A DNA stretch of 59,582 nucleotides from an uncultured Bacteroidota bacterium (GCA_902561795.1 CACERG010000003.1:77693-137274), one strand, 5' to 3'; numbered from the stretch's first letter, positions 19,266 to 28,919 are shown. Made by a program: numbers and translations. The notes: generated by a model not told the origin, from the sequence alone.

Positions 19266-20573
19266 CTATCTCATATAAAAAGTCCATGAAAAGGTAGAAT
19301 CATCGGATAACCCATTACCCTCTTTTTGAACTGTAACAATTTCAGCAAAAGTAGAGGCGTCTGTTTCAAATGTGCTCTCATCGGATTTGTCATCAAAAAT
19401 TTTATCGACTGATTCTACATCTGAACAAACATTTCCATTACCATCTAGTGGATGTAATATATCTATGTTTACAAAAGTTAGAGTTCCAGCTGTATATGTT
19501 GAAGCATCAGCAGAAGCATCTAACTCCACATCTTTACCACCAGCAAAATCTTTGAATAAAATGTTTAATATATCACCAGTTGCACCTTTTCTAAAATCAG
19601 CCATCTCACCATCAACACCTTCAGCATCACAGTCATCAGTTGCACCAATTACTGTTGCATTTTTAAGGGTAAATCTTCCAGGTGCTGATCCTTCAGGGCC
19701 ATCAATTTCAAAGCCATGATCTGAAGCAGCAGTTAAAACAACTAGAGCGCCGTCTATTGTTCCAGCATACCCTTGGTCTACATCTATTGCATCATCGCCT
19801 TGCCCCCAGACAAGAAGATTTGTTGCTTTAACAGTACCACCAAAAAATTCAATTCCATCATCGACATTTCCTAAAACTTCAATTTGATTGACAGTAGTAC
19901 CAGATCCAACCCCACCTAAAGTCAGACCATTAATTTCGTTACCCTCACCAATTTCAGCTCCTCCATGACGGATAGAAATATATTGAAAAGAACCAGAGTT
20001 ATCATCTGCTACTGAGCCGCCGTAAAGTCCATTAGTATCTGAGGTTGGTATACCCTCAATTTGAAGTTCAGTTACATCACTTTTAAATGAACAGGGCGCT
20101 CTTCCTAATATTAAAAGTCCTCCCCAAAGACCTCGAGTATCAACTTTTAAAGCCGGACCACTTTCAGGATAAGTACCCCCAACTTGAATGTTGTCAGCTG
20201 CGGCAGTCATTATGATTGGATTATCAGCTGTTCCGTTTGCGATTATTTTTCCGCCTCTAGCAACTATTAAAGTTGAGGCGTCAGCACCGGTTCCTGATGC
20301 TGCTTTTATAATTGTTCCTGCAGGTATGGTCAATGTTGTACCATCAATTACAGAAACTCTCCCTTTAATTAGCCATATTTTTGAAGCATCAAGGGTTTTA
20401 TTTTCTGTAATGTTACCTTCAAGAGTTGAATCTGCGAATGGATCTACTTCATCTGTATTTGTTTCAGTTACAGTTTCAGTAACAATAACATATTCAATAA
20501 CTGGATCTTCTTCAGAACATGCTATAATTAATAAAGTAAATAGATAGAAAAAAGATAGTTTATAGTTTTTCAT
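19266..20573 (-). CDS. Surface lipoprotein with predicted beta-helix fold, partner of the TonB receptor
   Basis: This 435-residue protein has a lipoprotein signal (LLIIAC, Cys19), an acidic Thr/Asp-rich linker, and then a long Gly/Asp/Ala-rich region whose repeating short strands (GRVSVIDGTTLTIPAGT, GGVGSGTT, DDGIEFFGGTV, GDDAIDVDQGYAG) look like a right-handed parallel beta-helix. No catalytic motif was recognised. It precedes the receptor gene in the same direction by 29 bp. A role as an outer-membrane ligand-binding or phosphorus-scavenging partner is inference from context. Two cysteine-containing loops may form disulfides. Confidence 0.7.
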   Translation of the reverse strand: MKNYKLSFFYLFTLLIIACSEEDPVIEYVIVTETVTETNTDEVDPFADSTLEGNITENKTLDASKIWLIKGRVSVIDGTTLTIPAGTIIKAASGTGADASTLIVARGGKIIANGTADNPIIMTAAADNIQVGGTYPESGPALKVDTRGLWGGLLILGRAPCSFKSDVTELQIEGIPTSDTNGLYGGSVADDNSGSFQYISIRHGGAEIGEGNEINGLTLGGVGSGTTVNQIEVLGNVDDGIEFFGGTVKATNLLVWGQGDDAIDVDQGYAGTIDGALVVLTAASDHGFEIDGPEGSAPGRFTLKNATVIGATDDCDAEGVDGEMADFRKGATGDILNILFKDFAGGKDVELDASADASTYTAGTLTFVNIDILHPLDGNGNVCSDVESVDKIFDDKSDESTFETDASTFAEIVTVQKEGNGLSDDSTFSWTFYMR

Positions 20574-20596
20574 TAATATTGGAATTAATTATATAA

Positions 20597-20604
20597 CAAA
20601 TTTA
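20597..20604 (-). promoter_or_regulatory. Possible -7 element for the lipoprotein-receptor-PiT unit
   Basis: On the minus strand this reads TAAATTTG, a full TAnnTTTG match 24 bp before the lipoprotein ATG. No TTG lies at 19-21 bp, so either the -33 element is degenerate or an activator is needed. Confidence 0.33.
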
Positions 20605-20733
20605 TTTTACCACCCTAATTATTTTTTTATCAGAATATTAAATTTTAGCATCATAGAATTAAATAAATATTAATTAAAATTAATTTTGATAATCTTAGAT
20701 TAACATAAGAATGATGTTTGGTAACTTTACTTT

Positions 20734-22053
20734 ATGATTTGGGAATCACTTCTTTCATTAAAACGTTTTGGAGATACCAATAAGCGCCTTAGAATTGAGC
20801 AGGACAATTTACGTTTGGGATTTGAAGTAGATTACGACAGAATAGTTTTTTCAAATGCATTTCGAAGTCTTCAGGATAAAACACAAGTAATACCTTTTTC
20901 CAAAACAGATTTTGTTCATACTCGGCTAACACATAGCCTTGAAGTTTCAGTTGTTGGAAGAAGTTTAGGGCGAATGGCTGGCCATGCCATCTTGCAAAAA
21001 CATCCACATCTCAAACAATCATTAGGATATCAATCTAATGATTTTGGTGCTATAACTGCTGCAGCTTCTTTAGCTCACGATATAGGAAATCCTCCATTTG
21101 GTCACAGTGGTGAAAAAGCTATTGGCCACTTTTTTAGTTCAGGAGAGGGTGTAAAGTACAAGAATAAGTTAACCGATAAGGAATATCAAGATTTGTGTGA
21201 TTTTGAGGGTAATGCTAATGGGTTTAAAATTTTAACTGAATCTCATCCAGGAACACAAGGTGGACTTAGACTTAGTTATGCCACTTTAGGGGCATTTGTT
21301 AAGTATCCAAAACCCAGTTTACCTGTAAAACCAACATCACATGTAGCGGATAAAAAATATGGCTACTTTCAATCGCAAAAAACATTTTTCAAAGAAGTAG
21401 CAGATGAATTATCATTAATTGATGGAGAAAAAACTTTTCGTCATCCATTGACCTATTTGGTTGAAGCTGCAGATGATATTTGCTATACGATTATTGACTT
21501 TGAAGATGGAATCAACTTAGGATGGATATCAGAAGAGTTTGCGTTAGAATATTTAATCAATCTAGTAAAAGACCAAATTGATTCTAAAAAATATGCACAA
21601 CTTGCTTATAAACCTCAAAGATTAAGTTATTTAAGAGCACTCGCCATAAACAGCATGATCAAAGATGCTGTCGATACATTTATTGACAATGAACAAAGTA
21701 TACTATTAGGAACTTTTAGTCAAAGCCTTTTGGAAAAAAGTAGATTCAAACCCCAGATTGAGGATATTATTAAAATAAGTGTTGAGAATGTTTATCAATC
21801 AAAAGAAGTAATTCAAAAAGAGGTCGTGGGGCATAGGGCTATAACCACACTACTAGAATACTATTGTGAGGCAGCAGTAAGAAGCTTCAACAATAAGGCT
21901 AATGTTCATGATAAATTAATCCTTTCATTAGTCCCAGAGGGAATTTCAATGGCTGGGGAAACGCTCTATGAAACTTTATTGAATTCAAGCTGTTTTGTTG
22001 CAAGCTTATCTGATGGTAAAGCATTGAGAATGGCAAAAGATATTGGAGGCTAA
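20734..22053 (+). CDS. dgt: dGTP triphosphohydrolase
   Basis: This 439-residue HD-domain enzyme hydrolyses dGTP to deoxyguanosine and triphosphate. The metal-binding HD pair is His115-Asp116 in SLAHDIGNPPFGHSGE, with another ligand His67 in VHTRLTHSLEV near the N-terminus. The EAADDICYTIIDFEDG block supplies the last Asp ligand. The length matches the Dgt subfamily, and the Arg-rich N-terminal segment is typical. The start is ATG at 20734. It helps set dNTP pools, in the same general pathway as nrdBA earlier in the window, although the genes are not linked. Confidence 0.9.
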   Translation: MIWESLLSLKRFGDTNKRLRIEQDNLRLGFEVDYDRIVFSNAFRSLQDKTQVIPFSKTDFVHTRLTHSLEVSVVGRSLGRMAGHAILQKHPHLKQSLGYQSNDFGAITAAASLAHDIGNPPFGHSGEKAIGHFFSSGEGVKYKNKLTDKEYQDLCDFEGNANGFKILTESHPGTQGGLRLSYATLGAFVKYPKPSLPVKPTSHVADKKYGYFQSQKTFFKEVADELSLIDGEKTFRHPLTYLVEAADDICYTIIDFEDGINLGWISEEFALEYLINLVKDQIDSKKYAQLAYKPQRLSYLRALAINSMIKDAVDTFIDNEQSILLGTFSQSLLEKSRFKPQIEDIIKISVENVYQSKEVIQKEVVGHRAITTLLEYYCEAAVRSFNNKANVHDKLILSLVPEGISMAGETLYETLLNSSCFVASLSDGKALRMAKDIGG

Positions 22054-22103
22054 ATAGATTCGTTAATTATCTTTTTACTGTTTACCTTTGACGAAAATTG
22101 TAT

Positions 22104-23330
22104 ATGCGCTGGCTAATAACCCTGCTACTTTTAGTTTTTTTTCAGTGGTATAGCTACCAAGCTCTAAAAACTGCTATATCAAATCGTTGGATACTTTATG
22201 GTTATGTATTTTTTACTCTAATCATTGTAGGTAACCTTTTATTCTATACTTTGATTTTAGAAAGAAATACAACTAACGAACCCTGCCTTATGTATGCAAT
22301 TGGTTTTTTTCTTTCTCTTTTAATTTTTCAACTGCTTGTAAGTGTGATACTTCTAGCTGAGGATGTTTTTAGGATTCCCCAAGCTTTATATAGTTTTTTA
22401 AAAAGGGTACCAGAGCAAACACAATTTATTCCTTCTCGCAGAAAAATTATTTCACAAATTGCACTTGGTCTAGCTTCAATCCCATTCGCATCGCTTTTAT
22501 ACGGCATGTACCGTGGAAAATATAATTATAAAGTTTTGTCATATAACTTAGAATTTGAGGACCTCCCTGATGCATTTGATGGATTCAAGATTACACAAAT
22601 TTCAGATATACATAGTGGGAGTTTTGATAATCAAACTAAAGTACAGTATGGTGTAGATTTAGTTAATCAACAAAAATCAGATTTAGTCCTATTCACAGGT
22701 GATCTTGTCAACAATCGTGCAGATGAAATTAAGCCATGGATTAAAATATTTAATAAAATTAAAGCAGAATTTGGTGTTTTTTCGATTTTGGGTAACCATG
22801 ACTATGGCGATTATATGCGTTGGGAAAGTCCAGCTGCAAAAAGAAAAAATATGGAAGATTTATATGATGCTCACAATGAAATGGGGTGGGATTTACTACT
22901 TAATGAATCTCGTTTTATAGAAAAAGATGGAGATCGATTAGCTATAATTGGTGTTGAAAATTGGGGATCTGGATTTAAAAAAGCGGGAGATCTTAACAAA
23001 GCTCTCAATAACGTTTCCGAAAAAGATTTTAAAATTCTGTTGACCCATGACCCTTCCCATTGGGAGGCACAAGTTATTCCACATCCATTTAAAATTCATC
23101 TTACTTTAAGCGGGCATACTCACGGCATGCAATTTGGAATTGAAATACCTGGAATTATCAAATGGAGTCCAGCAAAATGGCGCTATAAACAATGGGCAGG
23201 AGTATATGGTGAAAACAAACAGTATTTAAATGTCAACAGGGGGTTTGGTTACTTAGCCTACCCTGGGAGAGTTGGAATGTGGCCAGAAGTTTCAGTCATA
23301 ACTTTATCAAAGTCAAAATCAAGCATTTAA
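22104..23330 (+). CDS. Membrane-anchored calcineurin-like metallophosphoesterase (YkuE-like)
   Basis: About 408 residues. The N-terminal 140 residues hold about four hydrophobic helices and the catalytic domain follows. All metal-site blocks are visible: SDIHSG, TGDLVNN, GNHDYGD, THDPSHW and SGHTHGMQFG. The family hydrolyses phosphomonoesters or diesters; YkuE-type enzymes act at the membrane, possibly on lipid-linked substrates. I chose ATG at 22104 over the TTG two codons upstream. An AT-rich hairpin overlaps the stop codon. Confidence 0.85.
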   Translation: MRWLITLLLLVFFQWYSYQALKTAISNRWILYGYVFFTLIIVGNLLFYTLILERNTTNEPCLMYAIGFFLSLLIFQLLVSVILLAEDVFRIPQALYSFLKRVPEQTQFIPSRRKIISQIALGLASIPFASLLYGMYRGKYNYKVLSYNLEFEDLPDAFDGFKITQISDIHSGSFDNQTKVQYGVDLVNQQKSDLVLFTGDLVNNRADEIKPWIKIFNKIKAEFGVFSILGNHDYGDYMRWESPAAKRKNMEDLYDAHNEMGWDLLLNESRFIEKDGDRLAIIGVENWGSGFKKAGDLNKALNNVSEKDFKILLTHDPSHWEAQVIPHPFKIHLTLSGHTHGMQFGIEIPGIIKWSPAKWRYKQWAGVYGENKQYLNVNRGFGYLAYPGRVGMWPEVSVITLSKSKSSI

Positions 23331-23341
23331 TTGATTTTTTT
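23315..23341 (+). terminator. Candidate AT-rich terminator overlapping the metallophosphoesterase stop
   Basis: An 8-bp perfect inverted repeat, AAAATCAA (23315-23322) and TTGATTTT (23331-23338), closes an 8-base loop and runs into a T tract. The low GC content makes it weak. Confidence 0.35.
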
Positions 23342-23366
23342 ACATTTGTTTTAAATTTTTAAGTGA

Positions 23367-23666
23367 ATGTCAAAATTCGGTGAGCTTTTAGATGAAAAAA
23401 TTCCAGTTCTTCTTGCTTTTTTTAGAAGCCAAGAAGAAGCCTCGCAGGACATGAATCCTGTTTTAAAAGACGTGGCTGCTGCCATGGGTGATAAAGGCAA
23501 GGTAATTAAAATTGATGTTGATAAAAATCAACAACTATCAGAGGCACTAAGAGTTAAAGTGCTACCAACACTTATGATATACAAATTTAGTGAAATGGTC
23601 TGGCGTCAAAGTGGTGAACAAGATGCTAATACATTAATAAGTCTTCTGAAAGATCATATAGATTAA
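23367..23666 (+). CDS. Thioredoxin-fold protein lacking both active-site cysteines
   Basis: This 99-residue single-domain protein follows thioredoxin closely in length and order: PVLLAFF strand, MNPVL helix start, KIDVDKN, the cis-proline loop VLPTLMIY (Pro67), and a WRQSG strand. Where thioredoxins have WCGPC it has QEEAS (residues 22-26), so both cysteines are replaced (Glu23, Ser26), and the protein contains no cysteine at all. It cannot be a disulfide reductase and may act as a binding or chaperone-like protein. It starts 36 bp after the metallophosphoesterase gene and is convergent with the DUF2723 gene. Confidence 0.82.
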   Translation: MSKFGELLDEKIPVLLAFFRSQEEASQDMNPVLKDVAAAMGDKGKVIKIDVDKNQQLSEALRVKVLPTLMIYKFSEMVWRQSGEQDANTLISLLKDHID

Positions 23667-23669
23667 AAA

Positions 23670-26600
23670 TCATTCTTTTTTATTTTTTTCATTCAATCTA
23701 ACTACGTTTTGATTGTATTGAGTTTCTAATTTTTTAAAAAATTCAGAATTATCATACTTGTTTACAATTTGAAGAAAATAATTATAGGCAACCCACTCTT
23801 TTTCAATTCTATCTTTTAGTTGCGCTCGATTTGAAATGGGGAATTGGGCATACAATTCCATTCTTTCACTATACTCATTAGCAATTTGGATACTTAAATT
23901 TTGTGCTGATTGTATATCACCAATAATGAAAAACCCTTCTGCTACATCTACAAGATTCGTATAAAACTCGTAATCTCCATACAGATATTTAAAAGGACGA
24001 ATAGCAGTTGTAAAATTATTTAAAGAGGGCTTTAAGTCTGATTTGTCAGCGTGTTTTAATTCGGCTTCAATAAGAGATCTGTAACGTTCAATTTCAGTTA
24101 CAATTTCCTCACCTAACTCATATTGTCTTTCTGCGGATAGAGAATTAAAATATTCAAGCCGGTCAAAATATTTATAACCAATTTTTTTCGATAAACCTTG
24201 TGCAACTTTAACATCATTTATCCTGTAATAACCATCAACAAAAGGAACAAGTAAACTGTAATAACCAAAATAGTCTAAAGGCATTTTTTCGATAGCAAGA
24301 TCCATTACTTTTTTTGCCTTTTCAGTTTTATTCTCATTTATCAATTGTTCTGCTAAACGAGCCATATTACTTCTAAATGAAATACTATTTTTCCTTGTTT
24401 CAGGATCATGATAGATATCTGTCCGCTCGGAATTACCCCAATTCCAATTAAGTACAATGTCATACATTAAATCACTATCTATTCTTCCCATTAGATACGG
24501 ATTTTCTTTACCTAGGTTAGTTTCAATAGGAACCAACTTATAAACTAGTCCTTCTAGTTGAAGATATTTTTTCATCCATATGTATTCAGAATCTGAATAA
24601 CTTCCACCTGTAAAATAAATAGGTCTTTCCCAGTCATTATTAGCTAGAATATCTAGCATCATCATTTGGTTTTTCAAAAGAGCGGTTTCTGGAAGATCTA
24701 TATCTATGTGTGACAAAATTTTGTCAGCATCCTCAGGTTTGACAATACCACTTTTCAAAACATTTTCCTTATTCACCGGAACACGAATTTTTCTTGTCGG
24801 ATAAAAAACGCCTTCTTGCTGGCTTTTAGGGAGCTGGTTGGGATCACGACCTGTTTTGGTTAAAAAATCTTTAATCTTAGTGCGTGGGTGGTCACTTGAA
24901 ATCCAATTCATAAAGTCTTTAATATCCCATCTCACTGAATCCAAAACTGGCTGATATCTTATGACATCTCTTACTCCATACGCATACAAGTTATGTGTCA
25001 TTTGTGAAGGTATAGGTTCACTTTCATAAGTTTTTCTCTTCATTTGATCTATATACCAATCCGTACCTAATAAACTTGAATTTATAGTACGCACATCGGT
25101 TCTGTACCCCTCAATGTCTTGAGCGTACCATAACGCAAAAGTATCGTTATCACCAATTGTAAAAATTATTGCTCCTTTATCTTTCTGAATTGATTGTAAG
25201 TATGAGCGCGAGAGCGACTGTGCAGTGTAACGGTTAGAACGATCATGATCGTCCCAATTTTGAAAAGCCATTAGAAAAGGAACAACTAATAAACATGTCA
25301 TAACCACAAGTGGTGAAGCGACACGATTTGAAATATATTCACTTATTTTTTTGATTACCCCCATGCATCCCAAACCAATCCAGATGCTGAAAACATAAAA
25401 GGAACCTACTAGGGCATAATCTCGCTCTCTTGGTTCAAATGGCCGCTCATTAAGGTACACTTTTAATGCAACACCAGTAAATAGGAAAAAAAGCATTAGA
25501 ACCCAAAACCTTTTTGGATCTTGGTTATATAAAAAATATAAACCAAGAAGTCCTAGAAGAAAGGGTAGAAAGAAATATGTATTTCGGGCCTTATTATTTA
25601 AAGCATCATCATTTAAATTTTCTTGATCTCCAAGGCGGATTTTATCAATAAATGGAATTCCACTTATCCAGTTACCGTCAAGAATATTATATTCCCCTTG
25701 GTTGTCGTTCTGTCTACCTGTGAAATTCCACATAAAATATCTCCAATACATATAACCTAGTTGATATTCTATGAAAAATCTCAGGTTAGAAAAAAAAGAG
25801 GGTTTTTCAATATCTAAATATGGACTGAAAGTTTTTAAAAATTCATGAAATTGATCTCCATCAATTGATCCATCTGAAATATCTTCACGGAATTGATCAA
25901 TTCTATTTTTCAATTGTGCATTAGAGCGATATTCTGGTTTAATACTAAATTCTAAGGGTTCTGTAAAATTCATGTAATTACCGGCATGCTCACTACTCCA
26001 GAGGCGTGGCAGTATACCGTTATGAGCACTATTAGAATTAAATCTAGCATCTCTCCAAAAATTAACAATCTTATACTTCCCTGTTTTATAATCTCTTTCA
26101 TATTTAGGCTTATCATCTATATATGGTCTGCCAGGATCTTGCCCAGCATATACATCAGAAAACATTGGTCCATAAAAAAGTTTAGTTTCTGGATATTGTT
26201 CTAAGTTATAATAAGCTAAAAGTAGACGTGCATCTGATGGAGAATTTTCATTAATTACAGTATTTGCATTGGCACGGATAGGAATCATAATCCATGACGA
26301 AAAGCCCAAAAAAACAAATAGTATTGCTAAAATTCCAGTATTTAAGTTTACAAGATTACGTTTTTGAGAAAATTTCAAACCAAAATAGAACAATCCAATA
26401 ATAATCAAAGCAGCTATTATTGTACCACTATTAAATGGAAGCCCCATTGTATTTACAAAAAATACTTCAGCTTTTCCAAAAAATGCTAAAGTTGAAGGGA
26501 GTAACAATTTGAAGATGATAAGTAAAATTGCTGTTGAAATCAGGTTAGCATAAATGAAACCTTTGAGTGTTATCTTTTTGTAATTTTTAAAGTAATAAAT

Positions 26601-27218
26601 CATCCCTAGTGCAGGAATAGTTAAAAGGCCCATAAAGTGAACACCAAATGAAAGTCCTATAACAAAAGCGATCATTAGTAGCCATCGATCACCCCTTGAA
26701 GTATTCATTTCTTCTTCCCATTTTAAACCCAACCAAAATAATATTGAAAGAATCAGCGTAGCCATTGCATATACTTCAGTCTCAACAGCGTTAAACCAAA
26801 AACTGTCAGAAAAGCAAAACGATAATGATCCTACTGCAGCACTACCAAAAAAACCTATGTGATCTGGAATTGAATCTAAAGTTTTAAAAAAGGGAAGTTT
26901 TTTTAATAAAAGTGTTAGCGTCCAAAAAAGAAATAGAATAGTAAATGCTGATGAAAAAACAGACATATAATTTAACATCAAAGCAATTTTTTCTGGTCCT
27001 GAAGCAAATAAAGCAAAAAAGGCACCCATCATTTGAAAAAAAGGTGCCCCAGGGGGGTGTCCGACTTGAAGTTTGGCTGAGGTTGAGATATACTCTCCTG
27101 CATCCCAAAAACTTGCAGTTGGTTCAACTGTACTTCCAAATGTAAATAGTGCTATTGCAAAAACTGACCATCCAAAAACCAGATTCCAAATTCGATATGA
27201 TGCATATGAGTTTTGCAT
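23670..27218 (-). CDS. DUF2723 (GT117/TMEM260-like) membrane protein, putative protein O-glycosyltransferase
   Basis: This 1182-residue protein has about ten to twelve helices in its first 700 residues and a long soluble C-terminal part that includes helical, TPR-like segments (about 960-1150). The first extracytoplasmic loop has WDAGEYI and GHPPGAPFF, the acidic GT-C-type motif of the DUF2723 family related to eukaryotic TMEM260 O-mannosyltransferase. Such enzymes use lipid-linked sugars at the outer face of the inner membrane. In Bacteroidota this fits general O-glycosylation of exported proteins, but the substrate here is inferred. The start is ATG. No obvious partner gene is adjacent. Confidence 0.85.
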   Translation of the reverse strand: MQNSYASYRIWNLVFGWSVFAIALFTFGSTVEPTASFWDAGEYISTSAKLQVGHPPGAPFFQMMGAFFALFASGPEKIALMLNYMSVFSSAFTILFLFWTLTLLLKKLPFFKTLDSIPDHIGFFGSAAVGSLSFCFSDSFWFNAVETEVYAMATLILSILFWLGLKWEEEMNTSRGDRWLLMIAFVIGLSFGVHFMGLLTIPALGMIYYFKNYKKITLKGFIYANLISTAILLIIFKLLLPSTLAFFGKAEVFFVNTMGLPFNSGTIIAALIIIGLFYFGLKFSQKRNLVNLNTGILAILFVFLGFSSWIMIPIRANANTVINENSPSDARLLLAYYNLEQYPETKLFYGPMFSDVYAGQDPGRPYIDDKPKYERDYKTGKYKIVNFWRDARFNSNSAHNGILPRLWSSEHAGNYMNFTEPLEFSIKPEYRSNAQLKNRIDQFREDISDGSIDGDQFHEFLKTFSPYLDIEKPSFFSNLRFFIEYQLGYMYWRYFMWNFTGRQNDNQGEYNILDGNWISGIPFIDKIRLGDQENLNDDALNNKARNTYFFLPFLLGLLGLYFLYNQDPKRFWVLMLFFLFTGVALKVYLNERPFEPRERDYALVGSFYVFSIWIGLGCMGVIKKISEYISNRVASPLVVMTCLLVVPFLMAFQNWDDHDRSNRYTAQSLSRSYLQSIQKDKGAIIFTIGDNDTFALWYAQDIEGYRTDVRTINSSLLGTDWYIDQMKRKTYESEPIPSQMTHNLYAYGVRDVIRYQPVLDSVRWDIKDFMNWISSDHPRTKIKDFLTKTGRDPNQLPKSQQEGVFYPTRKIRVPVNKENVLKSGIVKPEDADKILSHIDIDLPETALLKNQMMMLDILANNDWERPIYFTGGSYSDSEYIWMKKYLQLEGLVYKLVPIETNLGKENPYLMGRIDSDLMYDIVLNWNWGNSERTDIYHDPETRKNSISFRSNMARLAEQLINENKTEKAKKVMDLAIEKMPLDYFGYYSLLVPFVDGYYRINDVKVAQGLSKKIGYKYFDRLEYFNSLSAERQYELGEEIVTEIERYRSLIEAELKHADKSDLKPSLNNFTTAIRPFKYLYGDYEFYTNLVDVAEGFFIIGDIQSAQNLSIQIANEYSERMELYAQFPISNRAQLKDRIEKEWVAYNYFLQIVNKYDNSEFFKKLETQYNQNVVRLNEKNKKE

Positions 27219-27296
27219 TAATTTTTTTTTACGAATTTAATGATTAATAGAGGAAGAGAAAATGAATTTTGAATTGTATGGTTTTTTTAATAAAAC

Positions 27297-27327
27297 TTGG
27301 TGTAAAAAAAACTTTCATATAAATTTG
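27297..27327 (+). promoter_or_regulatory. Promoter of tRNA-Gln
   Basis: TTG (27297-27299), a 20-bp spacer and TAAATTTG (27320-27327) fully match the Bacteroidota TTG / TAnnTTTG promoter. The predicted start lies a few bases before the mature tRNA 5' end at 27337. Confidence 0.75.
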
Positions 27328-27336
27328 CAGCTCAAT

Positions 27337-27409
27337 TGGCCTATGGTGTAACTGGCAACACGTCTGATTTTGGTTCAGAAGAGTCTAGGTTCGATCCCTA
27401 GTAGGCCAA
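27337..27409 (+). tRNA. tRNA-Gln (anticodon TTG)
   Basis: A 73-base cloverleaf can be folded by eye. The acceptor arms are TGGCCTA and TAGGCCA with discriminator A. The anticodon stem TCTGA/TCAGA encloses the loop TTTTGGT, giving anticodon TTG. The T arm is CTAGG-TTCGATC-CCTAG. The terminal CCA is not encoded. It sits at the boundary between the DUF2723 gene and the PTS region. Confidence 0.95.
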
Positions 27410-27429
27410 CTATTTTGTGCCCACCTACA

Positions 27430-27447
27430 TTATTTTATTTAAAATAA
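27430..27447 (+). terminator. AT-only inverted repeat after tRNA-Gln, possible weak terminator
   Basis: TTATTTTA and TAAAATAA form a perfect 8-bp stem with a TT loop, 20 bp after the tRNA. There is no GC pair and no long T tract, so a terminator role is uncertain. Confidence 0.25.
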
Positions 27448-27491
27448 AAGAAGGCCTTAAAAACCAACCGTTATTTTCCTATTTAATTTTT

Positions 27492-28919
27492 TTAGTTTTT
27501 TATTGAATCTAAATATTTTCTATTCATAAAAAAACCATCTTTTATAACCGCACTTATTTTCCTTGTGTTCTTAATATCAATCAAAGGATTCTGATTTAAA
27601 ATTATCAGGTCAGCAATATAATTTGGTTTTATCCTTCCCAAGGAATCCTGAAGATTGAAATATTTTGATGGATTTATTGTAGCCGCCTTCAAAGCCTCCA
27701 AGTTAGTTAGACCCGAATTGGTTAATTCTTCAATTTCTTGATGTAAACTTAAACCAGGCACTAAAAATCCAATTGGAGTATCTGTTCCTGCCATAAATGT
27801 AATTCCCTTTTTGTGCATATATTTCACCATACTGGATTGCCATTTAGTGAAATCCATTCTTTCCTTATCTTCATTATCTTCCAATTGACTGATAGTTTTT
27901 CTCCAATTTTCTCCAATATTTTTTGGAAGAAGATTTAAATAAGAATCATATTGCTTTGATTTATAACTTTTCGAGGCAAAGTTTTTATAAAGTTTCAGAG
28001 TGGGAATTTGCCATGTGTCATTTTTTGCCAGGATATCTACCACATTTTTAATTTTGGAAGAATCAAGATTATAAATAGACCTCATACGTTGTTTATTGTG
28101 CAACAAGGACCTTAGACTGGCGCCCCTTAAAGCAGATTTATTCTTTAAAATTGCTTTTCTTTCTTTTAAAAGATCATTGGTCATTTTGGTCATTGAAAGC
28201 TCAATATTCCTAAAATGTTCTATACTGTTTAAACCAGAGCTAGATGCAATTTCTACATTTATGCTAAGAGGTACATGACCCGTAAGTTTTAAATTATTTT
28301 TTTTAGCTAACTCTGTTAGAAGTTTGAATTGTGATGGACTTAACATTTCATATGCTTTGAGAAAATCAACTTTATTTTCAATTAGCATTTCCACATTTTT
28401 TCTTAATTCATTATCATCAACATTTTTTATTGAGAGAACGGGATGAGTATGATCACTGCCATCATAAACATTAAATTTCCCGTCCAATAAAGGTCCTGCA
28501 ATTTTTAAACGAGCTTTTGTTTTGGGATTTTCCAATGAATTTTGTTTATAGCTATTTACAAAATCAAAAGGCCCCCCAGTGTCCCTTAGACTTGTTATAC
28601 CGTGAAGTAAAAAAAGATCCATCATCGAATCGGCTAATTCTGTTTGATAAGCAAAATGCACATGTGCATCCCAAAGGCCTGGGATTAAAAATTTAGCCTC
28701 ACCATTAAATATTTTATTTTTCTTAGAAACTTTAATTTCATTTGAATTAAAAATTTCGGTTATTTTATTTTTAGTAATGACGAGGGTCTTGTTACTACTA
28801 AGACCATCAATGGGGTCAATTATGTTAATATTTTCAATAACATAGGAGTTTTCAAAAAAAATAGTTTCTTCTGAGCAAGAAAAAATAAATAATGAAAAAA
28901 AAAGGATAAATTTTTTCAT
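27492..28919 (-). CDS. Amidohydrolase-family lipoprotein
   Basis: This 475-residue protein has a lipoprotein signal (LFIFSC, Cys15) and an amidohydrolase (imidazolonepropionase/prolidase-like) core. The first metal motif is His86-x-His88 in WDAHVHF. A candidate bridging lysine is in FLKAYEM, metal histidines lie in TGHVPL and IEHF, and the last ligand Asp in AGTDTPIG. The C-terminal PNYIADLIIL segment returns to the small beta-sandwich. It is expected to hydrolyse a C-N bond in the periplasm or at the outer membrane. It lies 31 bp after the GMC oxidoreductase gene and is the last gene on the minus strand before tRNA-Gln, so it may belong to the PTS transcription unit. The substrate is unknown. 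Confidence 0.82.
   Translation of the reverse strand: MKKFILFFSLFIFSCSEETIFFENSYVIENINIIDPIDGLSSNKTLVITKNKITEIFNSNEIKVSKKNKIFNGEAKFLIPGLWDAHVHFAYQTELADSMMDLFLLHGITSLRDTGGPFDFVNSYKQNSLENPKTKARLKIAGPLLDGKFNVYDGSDHTHPVLSIKNVDDNELRKNVEMLIENKVDFLKAYEMLSPSQFKLLTELAKKNNLKLTGHVPLSINVEIASSSGLNSIEHFRNIELSMTKMTNDLLKERKAILKNKSALRGASLRSLLHNKQRMRSIYNLDSSKIKNVVDILAKNDTWQIPTLKLYKNFASKSYKSKQYDSYLNLLPKNIGENWRKTISQLEDNEDKERMDFTKWQSSMVKYMHKKGITFMAGTDTPIGFLVPGLSLHQEIEELTNSGLTNLEALKAATINPSKYFNLQDSLGRIKPNYIADLIILNQNPLIDIKNTRKISAVIKDGFFMNRKYLDSIKN

Noticed and set aside
19372-20547. Plus-strand open frames opposite the surface lipoprotein gene.
   Set aside because: They are antisense shadows of a Ser/Thr/Ala-rich coding sequence and have no homology or promoter.
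27387-27409. Repeat of the tRNA-Gln 3' end elsewhere in the window as an attachment site for an island.
   Set aside because: No second copy was found by eye near 37.7, 38.7, 40.6 or 42.1 kb, and there is no integrase gene.
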